DNA of 29,253 nt, taken from NCBI GenBank assembly GCA_002358955.1, contig DEPV01000115.1:1-29253 (forward strand), in the 5' to 3' direction. This document shows, piece after piece, positions 1-8,901 of the stretch. Under the pieces are notes generated by a model. It was not told the origin of the DNA and did no database searches. It saw only the letters and a list, made by a program, of their open reading frames with translations. The number at the start of each line of letters is the position of its first letter. Position 1 is the stretch's first letter. This stretch comes from Erysipelothrix sp. UBA3383 (GTDB lineage Bacteria; Bacillota_I; Bacilli_A; Erysipelotrichales; Erysipelotrichaceae). Position numbers and translations under genes: made by a program.

Positions 1-1
1 A

Positions 2-1231
2 GTGGACTCTGTTGTTGTAGGGAATTATGTAGGGTCTGATGCCCTTGCAGCGGTTGGTGCAAGTGCACCACTGGGTAATCTTATTATTGGTCTTTTTATG
101 GGGATATCTGCAGGTGCGGGTATTTTAGTATCGCGCTACTTCGGTGCGAAAAAAGAAAAGGACTTAAAAGAAACGGTCCACACCTTTTATCTATTTTCAC
201 TGATTGTAGGGATCTTACTAACAGTTGTGGGATATATTATTTCACCGCTTCTATTAGAAATGTTAGGAACTCCTGAAAGTGTAATGCGTGAAGCTATCGT
301 TTACTTACAAATTTATTTTGCAGGAATTTTAGGGCTGGTTATTTATAATACCGGCGCAGGGATTCTAAGGGCTGTTGGAGATTCAAAAAGACCGCTGGTC
401 TACTTGATTATTTCTTCCGTGATTAACGTTGTATTAGACCTTGTGTTTGTTCTTAATTTTCACATGGGAATTGAAGGGGTTGCCTATGCCACACTGATTG
501 CTCAGGGAACTTCAGCCATCTTAGTCAGTATTCACCTGTTTAAAACCACTGATGTTTATGGTTTACGATGGGCATCCATTAAGATGCATCAAGATAAATT
601 AATTGAGATTGTAAGACTTGGTATTCCAACAGGGATTCAACAAATGGTTGTTTCTTTCTCAAACGTCTTAGTACAAGGGTATATCAATGGTTTTGGGGGA
701 TATGCTGTAGCAGGATTTACAGCAGCAAACAAATTCAACTCGATTCTTTCACTACCTACTGATACATTCTCACTAACCATTACTACCTTTACAGGACAAA
801 ACTTAGGGGCACGTCAGAAAGAACGAGTGACTCAAGGGCTTTCCTTTGTATTTAAGATTACAATGGTAATTTTAGTTGTGATGGGAATTCCTACATTCCT
901 AGCGGCACCACAACTCATTCGTATGTTCTCAGATCAACCTGAGGTGATTGATTATGGGGTTCGTATGCTGCATATCATGATTCCATTTTATCCAATATTG
1001 GCAATAACGCAGCTCTTATCAGGGGCACTTCGTGGTTCTGGTTTAACGATGACACCAATGATCATCATGGTCTTCTCGTATACCATTGCACGACAAATAT
1101 TCCTGTTCTTTATGATGCGTATTTCAGTGAATGTAGATTGGGTCTATTGGTCCTATTCTGCAACATGGGCGCTATCAGCAATCTTAACAATCTGGTATCA
1201 CAGAAAATCAAATTGGCTTGAATTAGCCTAG
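2..1231 (+). CDS. MATE family multidrug/toxin exporter, 5' truncated by window
   Basis: Polytopic membrane transporter of the MATE family, which in this family exports drugs or toxic organic cations in exchange for Na+ or H+. About 409 residues are visible, beginning inside the typical MATE N-terminal motif (DSVVVGNYVG). The true start lies upstream of the window, and the GTG at position 2 is only the first in-frame codon. The two-fold repeat of the family is visible: VSRYFGAKKEKD near residue 43 and its second-half counterpart GQNLGARQKERV near residue 265, each following a run of hydrophobic helices. It ends 13 bases before the hydrolase gene, so the two are probably co-transcribed. Substrate cannot be told from sequence. 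Confidence 0.9.
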   Translation: MDSVVVGNYVGSDALAAVGASAPLGNLIIGLFMGISAGAGILVSRYFGAKKEKDLKETVHTFYLFSLIVGILLTVVGYIISPLLLEMLGTPESVMREAIVYLQIYFAGILGLVIYNTGAGILRAVGDSKRPLVYLIISSVINVVLDLVFVLNFHMGIEGVAYATLIAQGTSAILVSIHLFKTTDVYGLRWASIKMHQDKLIEIVRLGIPTGIQQMVVSFSNVLVQGYINGFGGYAVAGFTAANKFNSILSLPTDTFSLTITTFTGQNLGARQKERVTQGLSFVFKITMVILVVMGIPTFLAAPQLIRMFSDQPEVIDYGVRMLHIMIPFYPILAITQLLSGALRGSGLTMTPMIIMVFSYTIARQIFLFFMMRISVNVDWVYWSYSATWALSAILTIWYHRKSNWLELA

Positions 1232-1244
1232 AAAGAGGTCTTGT

Positions 1245-1763
1245 ATGAAACGTTGTTATTTAGTAGTGGATGTTCAAAATGATTTTGTCAGTGGTTCTTT
1301 AGGCTTTGATAAGGCGCAAGGAGTTGCAGATCGCATTGCACAGGCATGTGCTAGCTTTGATGGGGACTTTGTCTTTACCATGGATACCCATGGTGAAAAC
1401 TATCTATCCACACAAGAAGGTCAAAACTTACCTGTGATTCACTGTATTAAGGGAACTTCAGGATGGGATGTAGAGTTGGGCTTAAAGCCATACTATGATA
1501 AAGCAACTGTCTTTGAGAAAGAAAGTTTTGGCTCACCAGACTTACTTCAGTACTTCAAAGATAACTATTATGATGAAGTTCACATCATGGGACTGGTCTC
1601 TAACATCTGTGTTATCTCTTCAGCAGTGCTGGTTAAAACAGCATCTCCTGAAACGAAGATCATTATTTCAAAAGAGCTGACTGGAAGCTTTGATGAGGAC
1701 CTTAATACCAAGGTATTTGATGTTTTAAAGGGACTGCAAACAGAAGTTGTGGATTCCTACTAG
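1245..1763 (+). CDS. Isochorismatase-fold cysteine hydrolase (nicotinamidase-like)
   Basis: Soluble 172-residue enzyme of the isochorismatase-like superfamily, which hydrolyses amide or vinyl-ether bonds through an Asp-Lys-Cys triad. The triad is visible as D9 (VVDVQNDF), K92 (FEKESFG) and C122 (VSNICVIS). A DTH motif (47-49) and the stretch around residues 59-74 with LPVIHC and GTSGWD are typical of the nicotinamidase/pyrazinamidase branch. The usual DxHxxxH metal-binding pattern is only partly present (DTHGENY), so nicotinamidase activity is plausible but not certain. The start is preceded by GAAAGAGG. It follows the MATE gene by 13 bases and is closed by a terminator, so it ends that transcription unit. 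Confidence 0.85.
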   Translation: MKRCYLVVDVQNDFVSGSLGFDKAQGVADRIAQACASFDGDFVFTMDTHGENYLSTQEGQNLPVIHCIKGTSGWDVELGLKPYYDKATVFEKESFGSPDLLQYFKDNYYDEVHIMGLVSNICVISSAVLVKTASPETKIIISKELTGSFDEDLNTKVFDVLKGLQTEVVDSY

Positions 1764-1809
1764 AACAAGAATAAAAGATATCATCATAAAACTATTCTAA
1801 GAGAATGAA

Positions 1810-1837
1810 AACCTACTGAAACAATGTAGGTTTTTTT
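1810..1837 (+). terminator. Intrinsic terminator after the hydrolase gene
   Basis: Seven-base stem AACCTAC (1810-1816) / GTAGGTT (1826-1832) with a 9-base loop, running into seven T residues. It ends the MATE-hydrolase unit before the lspA promoter. Confidence 0.85.
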
Positions 1838-1866
1838 CCTGTTTAAGTGAAGTATTGGCAGACACA

Positions 1867-1875
1867 TGGTATAAT
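1867..1875 (+). promoter_or_regulatory. Extended -10 promoter for the lspA unit
   Basis: TGG-TATAAT is a perfect -10 with TGn extension. It lies 22 bases before the lspA start. No good -35 lies at normal distance. Confidence 0.7.
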
Positions 1876-1897
1876 AATCTAGTGAAATGAGGTCTTT

Positions 1898-2365
1898 ATG
1901 AAGAAAAAAATGCTTATTATAGCCTCACTAATTGTATTGGCAGACTTAGTGAGTAAAACCGTTGTTCAAAGTAATATGCAATTGTATGAATCCATACCAG
2001 TAATCCCAGGATTCTTCTCAATTACATACCTAGTGAACACAGGAGCAGCCTGGTCCATCTTAGAGGGACAGCGTTGGTTCTTTATTGTACTTGCAAGTGG
2101 TACCTTGTTTGTACTTGCTCATATGTATCGTAAAGAAAAAGACAACGTATGGTTGATCTCAGGTTTAGCACTGATGATTGCCGGAACCTTTGGAAATTTA
2201 TTTGATCGTATCGTTCATGGTTATGTTCGTGACATGCTATCATTCATAATCTTTAATTATGATTTCCCAGTGTTCAACATCGCTGATGTCAGCTTATTTA
2301 TCGGCGTGGGATTGATTGCAATTGCAATCTACTTAGATGAAAGGAAGGAAAAAGCAAATGATTAA
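1898..2365 (+). CDS. lspA: Lipoprotein signal peptidase (signal peptidase II)
   Basis: Membrane aspartyl protease that removes signal peptides from diacylglyceryl-modified prolipoproteins. It has 155 residues, normal for the family. There are four hydrophobic segments (about 4-20, 60-76, 85-100, 131-146). The family signatures are present: NTGAAWS (47-53), GNLFDRIVHGYVRDM (99-113) and FNIADV (126-131). D112 and D130 are the expected catalytic aspartates. It is the first gene after an extended -10 promoter. Its last 8 bases overlap the next gene, rluD, suggesting translational coupling as seen for lspA-rluD pairs in many Firmicutes. Confidence 0.96.
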   Translation: MKKKMLIIASLIVLADLVSKTVVQSNMQLYESIPVIPGFFSITYLVNTGAAWSILEGQRWFFIVLASGTLFVLAHMYRKEKDNVWLISGLALMIAGTFGNLFDRIVHGYVRDMLSFIIFNYDFPVFNIADVSLFIGVGLIAIAIYLDERKEKAND

Positions 2366-3269
2366 AATTACCGTTGAAGACCATTTTGTAAAAGAGCGCA
2401 TTGACGCCTATATGGCTTTGGTACTTCCAGAATATTCTCGTGGTGTGATTCAGAAATGGATTGAAGATGAGAAAGTATTAGTGAATGGAAACAAAGTAAA
2501 AAATAACTACCGTCTTAAAGAAGACGATGAAATCGCCTATGAGATTACGGAGGCAGATACCTCTATTAAACCTGTAGAGATGGATCTTGATATTGTTTAT
2601 GAGGATGAAGATATTATGGTTGTTAATAAACCTAAGGGCATGATTGTTCACCCATCACCATCCACATTAAACCAAGTGACTCTGGCACATGGTCTTTTAG
2701 CTTATACTAAAGATTTATCAGATTTAAATGGGGACTTAAGACCGGGTATTGTTCACCGTCTTGATAAGGATACATCCGGTTTACTGATGATTGCTAAAAC
2801 CAATAAGGCCCATGAAATCTTAGTTGAAGATCTTAAAGATCGTAAGATTGACCGTGAATACATGGCTTTAGTGCATCACCCATTCAACCACCAATCAGCA
2901 CTGATTGATGCACCGATTGGACGTGATCCTAAAAACCGTCAACGCATGGCTGTTACAGATCGTAACTCCAAAGTGGCACGTACTCATGTTGAATTGGTAG
3001 AAAACTATAAAGAGTATGCCTTGTTCAAATGTAAATTAGATACAGGTCGTACACACCAAATCCGTGTTCACTGTTCATACATTGATCACCCGATTGTAGG
3101 AGATCAAACGTATTCTTATAAAAACACACCGCAAACAGAAGGTCAGTGTCTGCATGCTTATCGCATTGCATTTGATCATCCCATTACTAAAGAGCGTATG
3201 TCATTTACAAGTGAGATGCCAGAGGTGATGAAGGTAATGATTGAAGTCGCAAAAAGTGAGTCGATTTAA
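2358..3269 (+). CDS. rluD: 23S rRNA pseudouridine synthase, RluD family
   Basis: RluA/RluD-family pseudouridine synthase, expected to modify uridines of 23S rRNA. It has 303 residues from ATG 2358. This start is preferred over an in-frame ATG at 2337 because AAGGAAGG (2341-2348) sits at good spacing and the N-terminal S4 RNA-binding domain (about 12-60) then starts normally. The catalytic motif HRLDKDTSG (133-141) gives D136 as the nucleophile. RTHQIRVH, near residue 230, is also typical. The start overlaps the end of lspA by 8 bases, and the stop shares an A with the rhomboid start (TAATG). The exact target uridines cannot be told from sequence. Confidence 0.92.
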   Translation: MIKITVEDHFVKERIDAYMALVLPEYSRGVIQKWIEDEKVLVNGNKVKNNYRLKEDDEIAYEITEADTSIKPVEMDLDIVYEDEDIMVVNKPKGMIVHPSPSTLNQVTLAHGLLAYTKDLSDLNGDLRPGIVHRLDKDTSGLLMIAKTNKAHEILVEDLKDRKIDREYMALVHHPFNHQSALIDAPIGRDPKNRQRMAVTDRNSKVARTHVELVENYKEYALFKCKLDTGRTHQIRVHCSYIDHPIVGDQTYSYKNTPQTEGQCLHAYRIAFDHPITKERMSFTSEMPEVMKVMIEVAKSESI

Positions 3270-4468
3270 TGTTTGATCAGATTCAATATGATGCATGGAT
3301 GATGACCCTTTCTGAATACTTTATCAAAAATTATGGCTATCAGATTGTTGCCATGCCAAAAAATGTAAAGGAAGTCTGGTTGGTCAATCCCAATCGTGAT
3401 ACTGATCGTATTGTCATGATCAGTTCACTGTCTGTGGATGAATTCAATTTAGCTTCCATTGAAAATCACCGTCGTGTCTTAGCTCAGGTTTATAGTTCAC
3501 CCCTTGATGGATTGAACATTTCAGTAAACCAAACGATGTCTGAGACGGATGAATATAATGTTGTGGTAGGTCCTGCAAGCAGTTCTGTTTCACCACACTT
3601 ATCTCAATTTGAAAATATTCAATCGGTATTGAAGGTATCTTCAAACCCACAAAAAGCACTGCAAAAAGCAGTGCATTCATTAAACCGATTGACTCAGAAG
3701 AAACAACGTCAAGGATTGCGTAAGATGATTCCTATAACAACTGCAATTACTGCACTTGTTACCATTGTTTATTTTTTATTGGTTGGATTTACCTCATTCA
3801 AGAAACTTGATTTTACACTTGGTGCCGTTATGTTTGGTGCTTATTATAAACCCTTGATTGTTGGTGGGAATGAGTGGTTCCGTTTATTAACTGCAGGATT
3901 TCTGCATGCTGATGTCTTTCATCTTCTGATGAATGTTTTTGCACTTAATATGATTGCCCGTGTTGCAGAACCAGTTCTTGGGAAATGGAAATACATGGCC
4001 CTTTTATTACTGGGTATCATCACAGGGAACCTCTTTGTCTTCATTCGTAATGAAGCAACTGTAGGCGTTGGATTATCAGGTGGTATCTTTGCTCTGATGG
4101 GATGGCTTGTAGTCTATCTCTTTGAGTCAGGAGCCTTCCAAAATAAAAAACTACGTAATGAAATTATATCCACACTTGCAATTAACGTAATGATCTCAAT
4201 GATGCCAAATATTTCATTCATGGCTCACTTAGGTGGTTTTATTACCGGTGTTTTCTTTGCAGTGATTGTCTCAAAACACAAGGACTGGGAACTCAACCGT
4301 AAAGCAGCACTCATCATGAGTGTCATCATGATTGCTACTATGGGCTTTATGACTGCTAAAAACAGTGACTATGAAACCCTTCCAGCACTTGATACTGCCT
4401 TGATTGCATCATGGTATGAGCTGGGATTTGAAAATTATGCATTTCGATTATTTACCGTACTAAAATAG
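3269..4468 (+). CDS. Rhomboid family intramembrane serine protease with N-terminal soluble domain
   Basis: Intramembrane serine protease of 399 residues. An N-terminal soluble region of about 150 residues is followed by seven or so transmembrane helices, an arrangement like the B. subtilis rhomboid GluP/YqgP. The rhomboid core is intact: HxxxxHxxxN (H213, H218, N222), the nucleophile S270 in GVGLSGG, and the general base H320 in MAHLGG. N222 probably serves the oxyanion hole. The start codon overlaps the rluD stop (TAATG), so translation is probably coupled. The N-terminal domain is not assigned to a known fold here, and its role (substrate recruitment or regulation) is inference. The substrate is unknown. 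Confidence 0.9.
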   Translation: MFDQIQYDAWMMTLSEYFIKNYGYQIVAMPKNVKEVWLVNPNRDTDRIVMISSLSVDEFNLASIENHRRVLAQVYSSPLDGLNISVNQTMSETDEYNVVVGPASSSVSPHLSQFENIQSVLKVSSNPQKALQKAVHSLNRLTQKKQRQGLRKMIPITTAITALVTIVYFLLVGFTSFKKLDFTLGAVMFGAYYKPLIVGGNEWFRLLTAGFLHADVFHLLMNVFALNMIARVAEPVLGKWKYMALLLLGIITGNLFVFIRNEATVGVGLSGGIFALMGWLVVYLFESGAFQNKKLRNEIISTLAINVMISMMPNISFMAHLGGFITGVFFAVIVSKHKDWELNRKAALIMSVIMIATMGFMTAKNSDYETLPALDTALIASWYELGFENYAFRLFTVLK

Positions 4469-4478
4469 GAGAGACACA

Positions 4479-4958
4479 ATGAAACGACAAGATACGATAT
4501 CATGGGATACCTACTTTATGGGTTTAGCACATCTTTCAGCACTGCGTTCGAAAGATCCATCAACCCAAGTAGGAGCAGCCATTGTTAATAACAGCAATAA
4601 GATTGTAGGCATTGGCTACAACGGGTTTCCTATGGGTCTGAGTGATGATGAATACCCATGGGCTCGTGAAGGTGGTTTTACCGATACAAAATATGCTTAT
4701 GTAGTGCATGCTGAATTGAATGCAATTCTCAATGCAACATCCAATTTACAAGGATGCAGTATTTATGTTTCTTTATTCCCATGTAATGAATGTGCTAAGG
4801 CCATTGTTCAAGCAGGTATTAAAACTGTTGTCTATGAGGATGATAAGTATGCTGATACTGAGTCTGTCATTGTTTCAAAACGCATTCTTACAGGTGCCGG
4901 TGTTACTTTACGCCAATTAAAAACACCCGTTAAACTTAGTCTAACGGATGTCCAATAG
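4479..4958 (+). CDS. dCMP deaminase family protein (ComEB-like)
   Basis: Zinc-dependent cytidine/deoxycytidylate deaminase-fold protein of 159 residues. The family converts dCMP to dUMP and so feeds dTMP synthesis; in Bacillus the homologue is ComEB. The zinc site is complete: H78-A-E80 (VHAELNA) plus PCNEC with C102 and C105. GYNGFPMG (47-54) is a substrate-loop motif of dCMP deaminases. AGGAGAG just after the rhomboid stop is the ribosome binding site, so it belongs to the lspA unit. The last 23 bases overlap the 3' end of the convergent RNase HIII gene, and no terminator is seen between them. Confidence 0.9.
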   Translation: MKRQDTISWDTYFMGLAHLSALRSKDPSTQVGAAIVNNSNKIVGIGYNGFPMGLSDDEYPWAREGGFTDTKYAYVVHAELNAILNATSNLQGCSIYVSLFPCNECAKAIVQAGIKTVVYEDDKYADTESVIVSKRILTGAGVTLRQLKTPVKLSLTDVQ

Positions 4959-5856
4959 TATTTTCAGTATTAACGAAGTGAACTTTAGCAACATTGTATA
5001 GTTCCTTCTCACCATAACGTTCTACAAACTCAAGGATTGCAGGTGTCACTTGTTTCCCGCCTCCCTTAGGGAAGGTCATATCGTATTTTGCTTCCATCTT
5101 ATCGAAGTAATCAAGGAAACTATAACGGGCAATAATGGCACCACATGCAACACTGATGAATTGGTTTTCTGCCTTTGTTTCAAAGATTAAACCTCTAAAG
5201 ACATCAGGTTCATTTCTTAAATGGTTATAGTATGATTTCTCAACCAAGAATTGGTCGATGATCACATGCTTTGGCATGGTATAACGATTTCGTAAATGAA
5301 CAAATGCTTGATTGTGAAGTTTGGTTTTTATGACATTCAGGTTTTGGGTACGATGTACGACATTGTACTTTGCATTATCTAAAATGAGTACGGAGTGTTT
5401 GAGTTGTTTCATCAATATGGGTCCCAGTTTACGAATGATTGCATCATTCATCTGCTTGGTATCCATGATGGCATCGATGGGTAGGTGTTGATAATCTTCT
5501 TCATCTACAATTGCTGCACAAACAACAACAGGACCAAAGTAATCACCGGTTCCAACCTCATCACTACCCGCTTGGGCTTTACCCAAGAGTTCTTGTGAAA
5601 GGTTTGAATTCTTTTGAGAATTTGTTGATTTGCCTTTAGCTTCAGGAATCTCTTGCTTTGAAAAAGAAGCAGCATAAAAGTCAGCGTTTTCGCCGGCAAA
5701 TACAACTTTATTACTTGTATAAACGGTGATCGTGACTTCGCTGTTCTTCACTTGGAATTGCGAATACTGGATATCAGTACGGCGTTGCCAAGTTTTTGTT
5801 TTATTATTGAGTACCGCGATTTCTTGCGGTGTTAATGTTAGACTAATTGTTTTCAT
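4936..5856 (-). CDS. rnhC: Ribonuclease HIII
   Basis: Cleaves RNA in RNA-DNA hybrids. It has 306 residues from the ATG at 5856. Longer in-frame starts at 5874 and 5910 add residues unlike the family N-terminus, while MKTISLTLT begins as expected for RNase HIII. The N-terminal TBP-like hybrid-binding domain spans about 1-85. The catalytic domain opens with SDEVGTGDYFGP, giving D99 and E100. A DTKQMND motif follows at 132-138, and IDQF supplies a third acidic position. This N-terminal domain separates it from RNase HII. It converges on and overlaps the dCMP deaminase gene by 23 bases and is divergent from cvpA. In Bacillus rnhC also lies next to cvpA and mutS2. Confidence 0.93.
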   Translation of the reverse strand: MKTISLTLTPQEIAVLNNKTKTWQRRTDIQYSQFQVKNSEVTITVYTSNKVVFAGENADFYAASFSKQEIPEAKGKSTNSQKNSNLSQELLGKAQAGSDEVGTGDYFGPVVVCAAIVDEEDYQHLPIDAIMDTKQMNDAIIRKLGPILMKQLKHSVLILDNAKYNVVHRTQNLNVIKTKLHNQAFVHLRNRYTMPKHVIIDQFLVEKSYYNHLRNEPDVFRGLIFETKAENQFISVACGAIIARYSFLDYFDKMEAKYDMTFPKGGGKQVTPAILEFVERYGEKELYNVAKVHFVNTENTIGHPLD

Positions 5857-5951
5857 ACCTATAATATAAGCCATTTGGGAATAAAAACATAGTCTGGATG
5901 TAGATTTCATGATTGATTTGAATCAGAGTCTACTAGAATGGGAGAATTTGT

Positions 5952-6620
5952 ATGTTTGAAATTCCTTTTAATTTATTAATTTATGTTAACTTTGTACTGA
6001 TCATTTGGTTTTTGGTCGACTTGTACCGTGGGTACAAGCGTGGTCTTTTACTTCAAATCTTAGATTGGGTCAGTACCTTTGTTGCACTTTTTGTAGCTTG
6101 GCTTTTCTCCAATCCTTTTGCTCAGGCCTTCCCATGGTTTTATTCTGCAAAAGGGATCGGAGTAGCAAGCATTGATGCTGCAATAGCACTTCAAGTCAAC
6201 CGTTTGGTCTGGCTTTTAATCCTTTTTGTAGGCCTTAGATTACTGATGTTACTACTCACACCACTTGCAGGATTTATCTCAAAAATGCCACTGATTAAAC
6301 AAGTCAACTCCAGTATTGGAGGGGTATCTTCAGTCCTATTATTTGGTGTGAAGCTAATCTTAGTGACATTCTTCCTGACTTTTCCAATTGTTAAGAATGG
6401 TCAAGAAGTCATCGATGCTTCAGTCTTAAAACATGTTGAAAAACTAACACTGCCTCTGTTTGAAATGATGGATTCAACCATCTCATCCAATACGGCTTTA
6501 CAAAGTATCATCAACCACCAAGAATTAGATGCAACACAAACTGAGAACATGGTGGAATGGTTGCGTGGATTAAACTTCTCAACCAATGAAATTATGGAGT
6601 ATTTAGATCGTTATGAATAA
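5952..6620 (+). CDS. CvpA family membrane protein
   Basis: Integral membrane protein of 222 residues resembling the colicin V production protein family. There are four hydrophobic helices (about 6-22, 34-50, 86-108, 125-146) and a short charged cytoplasmic tail. The motif YRGYKRGLLLQILDW (25-39) matches the conserved early loop of CvpA/YshB proteins. The biochemical role is not established. GGGAG at 5940-5944 is the ribosome binding site. Its end overlaps mutS2 by 8 bases, starting a tight five-gene run. In Bacillus the order is rnhC-zapA-cvpA-polX-mutS2; here zapA and polX are absent between these genes. Confidence 0.85.
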   Translation: MFEIPFNLLIYVNFVLIIWFLVDLYRGYKRGLLLQILDWVSTFVALFVAWLFSNPFAQAFPWFYSAKGIGVASIDAAIALQVNRLVWLLILFVGLRLLMLLLTPLAGFISKMPLIKQVNSSIGGVSSVLLFGVKLILVTFFLTFPIVKNGQEVIDASVLKHVEKLTLPLFEMMDSTISSNTALQSIINHQELDATQTENMVEWLRGLNFSTNEIMEYLDRYE

Positions 6621-8901
6621 TGTTAAACACACTTTAGAATTTGATATTGTACTAGAGCAAATCGCAGCATTTGCTTCTTTTTCATTAGGAAAACAAGCCG
6701 TTTTAGATACTGAACCATCGTATTCAAAACTGATTGTAAACCGTCAATTAGCACAGATGAGTGATGCATTAAAGTTGGTGAGTGAAGAAGGTAGTTTTGG
6801 ATTGAGTGGCTTAAGTGATATTCGTCCAATTGTTAATCATGCTGCTAAATCAGCAACACTACACCCTGAAGACCTTGCACTGGTTGCACGATTTATCTCA
6901 GGGATTGAAACCATCAAGAATCAATTTGAAGCTCTTGAGTCTTCCTACCCTCATCTTAATGACTTATTTGAATCGCTGATGCACTTAAAACAGTTGCACG
7001 GAGATATTAAGTTTGCACTGGGAGATGGGACACGAGTTTTAGACTCAGCATCATCTCATCTTAAAGAAACACGTCGTGAAATTGCACGCCTTGAAGGATC
7101 GATTGATAAGCGCCTTCAAGATTATATGAGTAAACACAGAGACAGTCTGAGTGAACAAATCATTTCACTGCAACAAGGTCGTCAAACCTTCCTGATTAAA
7201 CCATCCGAGAAAAACAAACTGGAAGGAACAATTTATGGAAGTTCAGCAAGTGGACAATCACTTTACTTTGAACCTTCATTTTTATCACGTTATCAAAACG
7301 AATTGAATCAATTAAAACATGCTGAGAGTCTTGAAGTTGACCGTATTTGTGCACAGTTATCAAGTGGTGTCATGCGTGATGCAATTCAACTGGATGCTAA
7401 CCTTGAGACTGCTACATTACTGGATGCACTGTTTGCAAAAGCTAACTGGGGATATCGTAATGAAGCGGTTGTAGGAACACTTACTGAAGATCATCTTTAC
7501 ATTGAAGAGGGAAGACACCCCTTAATTGATCCTAAAGTTGTCGTATCTAACACCTATCGTATGATTCCACCCCATCAAATGATTCTGATTTCAGGACCTA
7601 ACACAGGGGGTAAGTCAGTATCTTTAAAGACCATAGGTCTAACTGTATTAATGACCCTATCAGGCTGTCCTGTACTTGCTGATAAGGCAGAAGTCATGAT
7701 GGTAGACCAAATCTTTGTAGATATTGGAGACCAACAGTCCATTGAAAAAAACTTGTCTAGTTTCTCTGCGCACATTGAAACCATCAAGCAAGTTACTGAA
7801 TCTGCAAGTGCACACAGTTTAATTCTACTGGATGAATTGGGTTCACAAACCGATCCTTTAGAAGGGGAAAGTCTATCCATGGCAATCCTTGACTACTTCA
7901 GAGAAAAAGGATCTTTTGTAGTAGCAACCACACACTTTAGTGGTCTTAAGAAATACGGAACTTTACACCATGATATCTTAGTGAGTTCAGTTGCTTTTGA
8001 TCTAGAAACACTTAGTCCTACCTATCAATATCAAGAGAATATTATGGGGGATTCCAATGCTTTTGCAATTGCAAAACGCTTGGGTCTGAATGAAGATATT
8101 ATTGATGCTGCTTTCTCATACAAACAAGAAAGCCAATATGAAGCAGACCATCTGATTGAAATCTTAGAGTCTAAAATTCAAGATACTGAACGCATGAAAG
8201 AAGAACTGGAAGAACAAACCAAACTTCTGGATGCGTCCAAACTTCATTTAGAAGAACAAGAACGTCAGTTAAAAGCACGTTTTGAAAAAGAAAAAGAAAC
8301 TTTAATTCAAGAACAAGAAGCCATCTTACAGACTAAACTTCAAGAAGCCGATCAGCTGATTACCAAGATCAATGAATCATCACGTCCTGATTTCCGTAAA
8401 GAAGCACGTGAGTCCATTGCTACCATGATGGAAGAAGCAAGTCCGGTTGATGAAGCCATTAAAGTTGGAGATCGTGTTTCTTTAAATGCAACCAACCAAG
8501 TGGGAGTTGTCGAATCCATTGAACGAAAGACTGCATTTGTCTCAATTGGTGGATTGAAAGTCTCAGTCAATCTGAATAAGATTACAAAACTAGCAGAACC
8601 CGTTGTTAAGAAACGCAGTAAAGTACGCCGTTCACACTCTGTTAAAACACTATCGACCCATCAACTTGAAACCAATGTCATTGGAATGCGTGTTGTTGAA
8701 GCATTACCGATTGTGGATAAATACATTGATGAGTGTGCTGTACACAATGTTAAAAAAGCACGCATAGTTCATGGTCATGGAACTGGAGCACTACGTACTG
8801 CCATCCATGATGCCCTAAGACGCAATAAACATGTTGCAAGTTTTGAACTGGCAACCTTGGGTGAAGGGGGTGCAGGTGCTACGATTGTACACCTTAAATA
8901 A
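6613..8901 (+). CDS. mutS2: Endonuclease MutS2
   Basis: MutS-like ATPase with a C-terminal Smr nuclease domain. In this family it suppresses homologous recombination and, in Bacillus, acts on stalled or collided ribosomes. It has 762 residues, slightly short of the usual ~780. Clamp/lever helices occupy about 1-290. Walker A is GPNTGGKS (328-335), Walker B LILLDE (403-408), followed by a long charged coiled coil (about 500-600). A KOW-like segment lies near 615-655. The Smr domain (about 685-762) contains VHGHGTGALR. It lacks the mismatch-recognition domain I of MutS. The start overlaps cvpA by 8 bases, and its stop shares one base with the uvrC start (TAATG). Confidence 0.95.
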   Translation: MNNVKHTLEFDIVLEQIAAFASFSLGKQAVLDTEPSYSKLIVNRQLAQMSDALKLVSEEGSFGLSGLSDIRPIVNHAAKSATLHPEDLALVARFISGIETIKNQFEALESSYPHLNDLFESLMHLKQLHGDIKFALGDGTRVLDSASSHLKETRREIARLEGSIDKRLQDYMSKHRDSLSEQIISLQQGRQTFLIKPSEKNKLEGTIYGSSASGQSLYFEPSFLSRYQNELNQLKHAESLEVDRICAQLSSGVMRDAIQLDANLETATLLDALFAKANWGYRNEAVVGTLTEDHLYIEEGRHPLIDPKVVVSNTYRMIPPHQMILISGPNTGGKSVSLKTIGLTVLMTLSGCPVLADKAEVMMVDQIFVDIGDQQSIEKNLSSFSAHIETIKQVTESASAHSLILLDELGSQTDPLEGESLSMAILDYFREKGSFVVATTHFSGLKKYGTLHHDILVSSVAFDLETLSPTYQYQENIMGDSNAFAIAKRLGLNEDIIDAAFSYKQESQYEADHLIEILESKIQDTERMKEELEEQTKLLDASKLHLEEQERQLKARFEKEKETLIQEQEAILQTKLQEADQLITKINESSRPDFRKEARESIATMMEEASPVDEAIKVGDRVSLNATNQVGVVESIERKTAFVSIGGLKVSVNLNKITKLAEPVVKKRSKVRRSHSVKTLSTHQLETNVIGMRVVEALPIVDKYIDECAVHNVKKARIVHGHGTGALRTAIHDALRRNKHVASFELATLGEGGAGATIVHLK

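Noticed and set aside
7575..7880. Long antisense reading frame inside mutS2
   Set aside because: Shadow of the conserved ATPase frame; no ribosome binding site or family resemblance.
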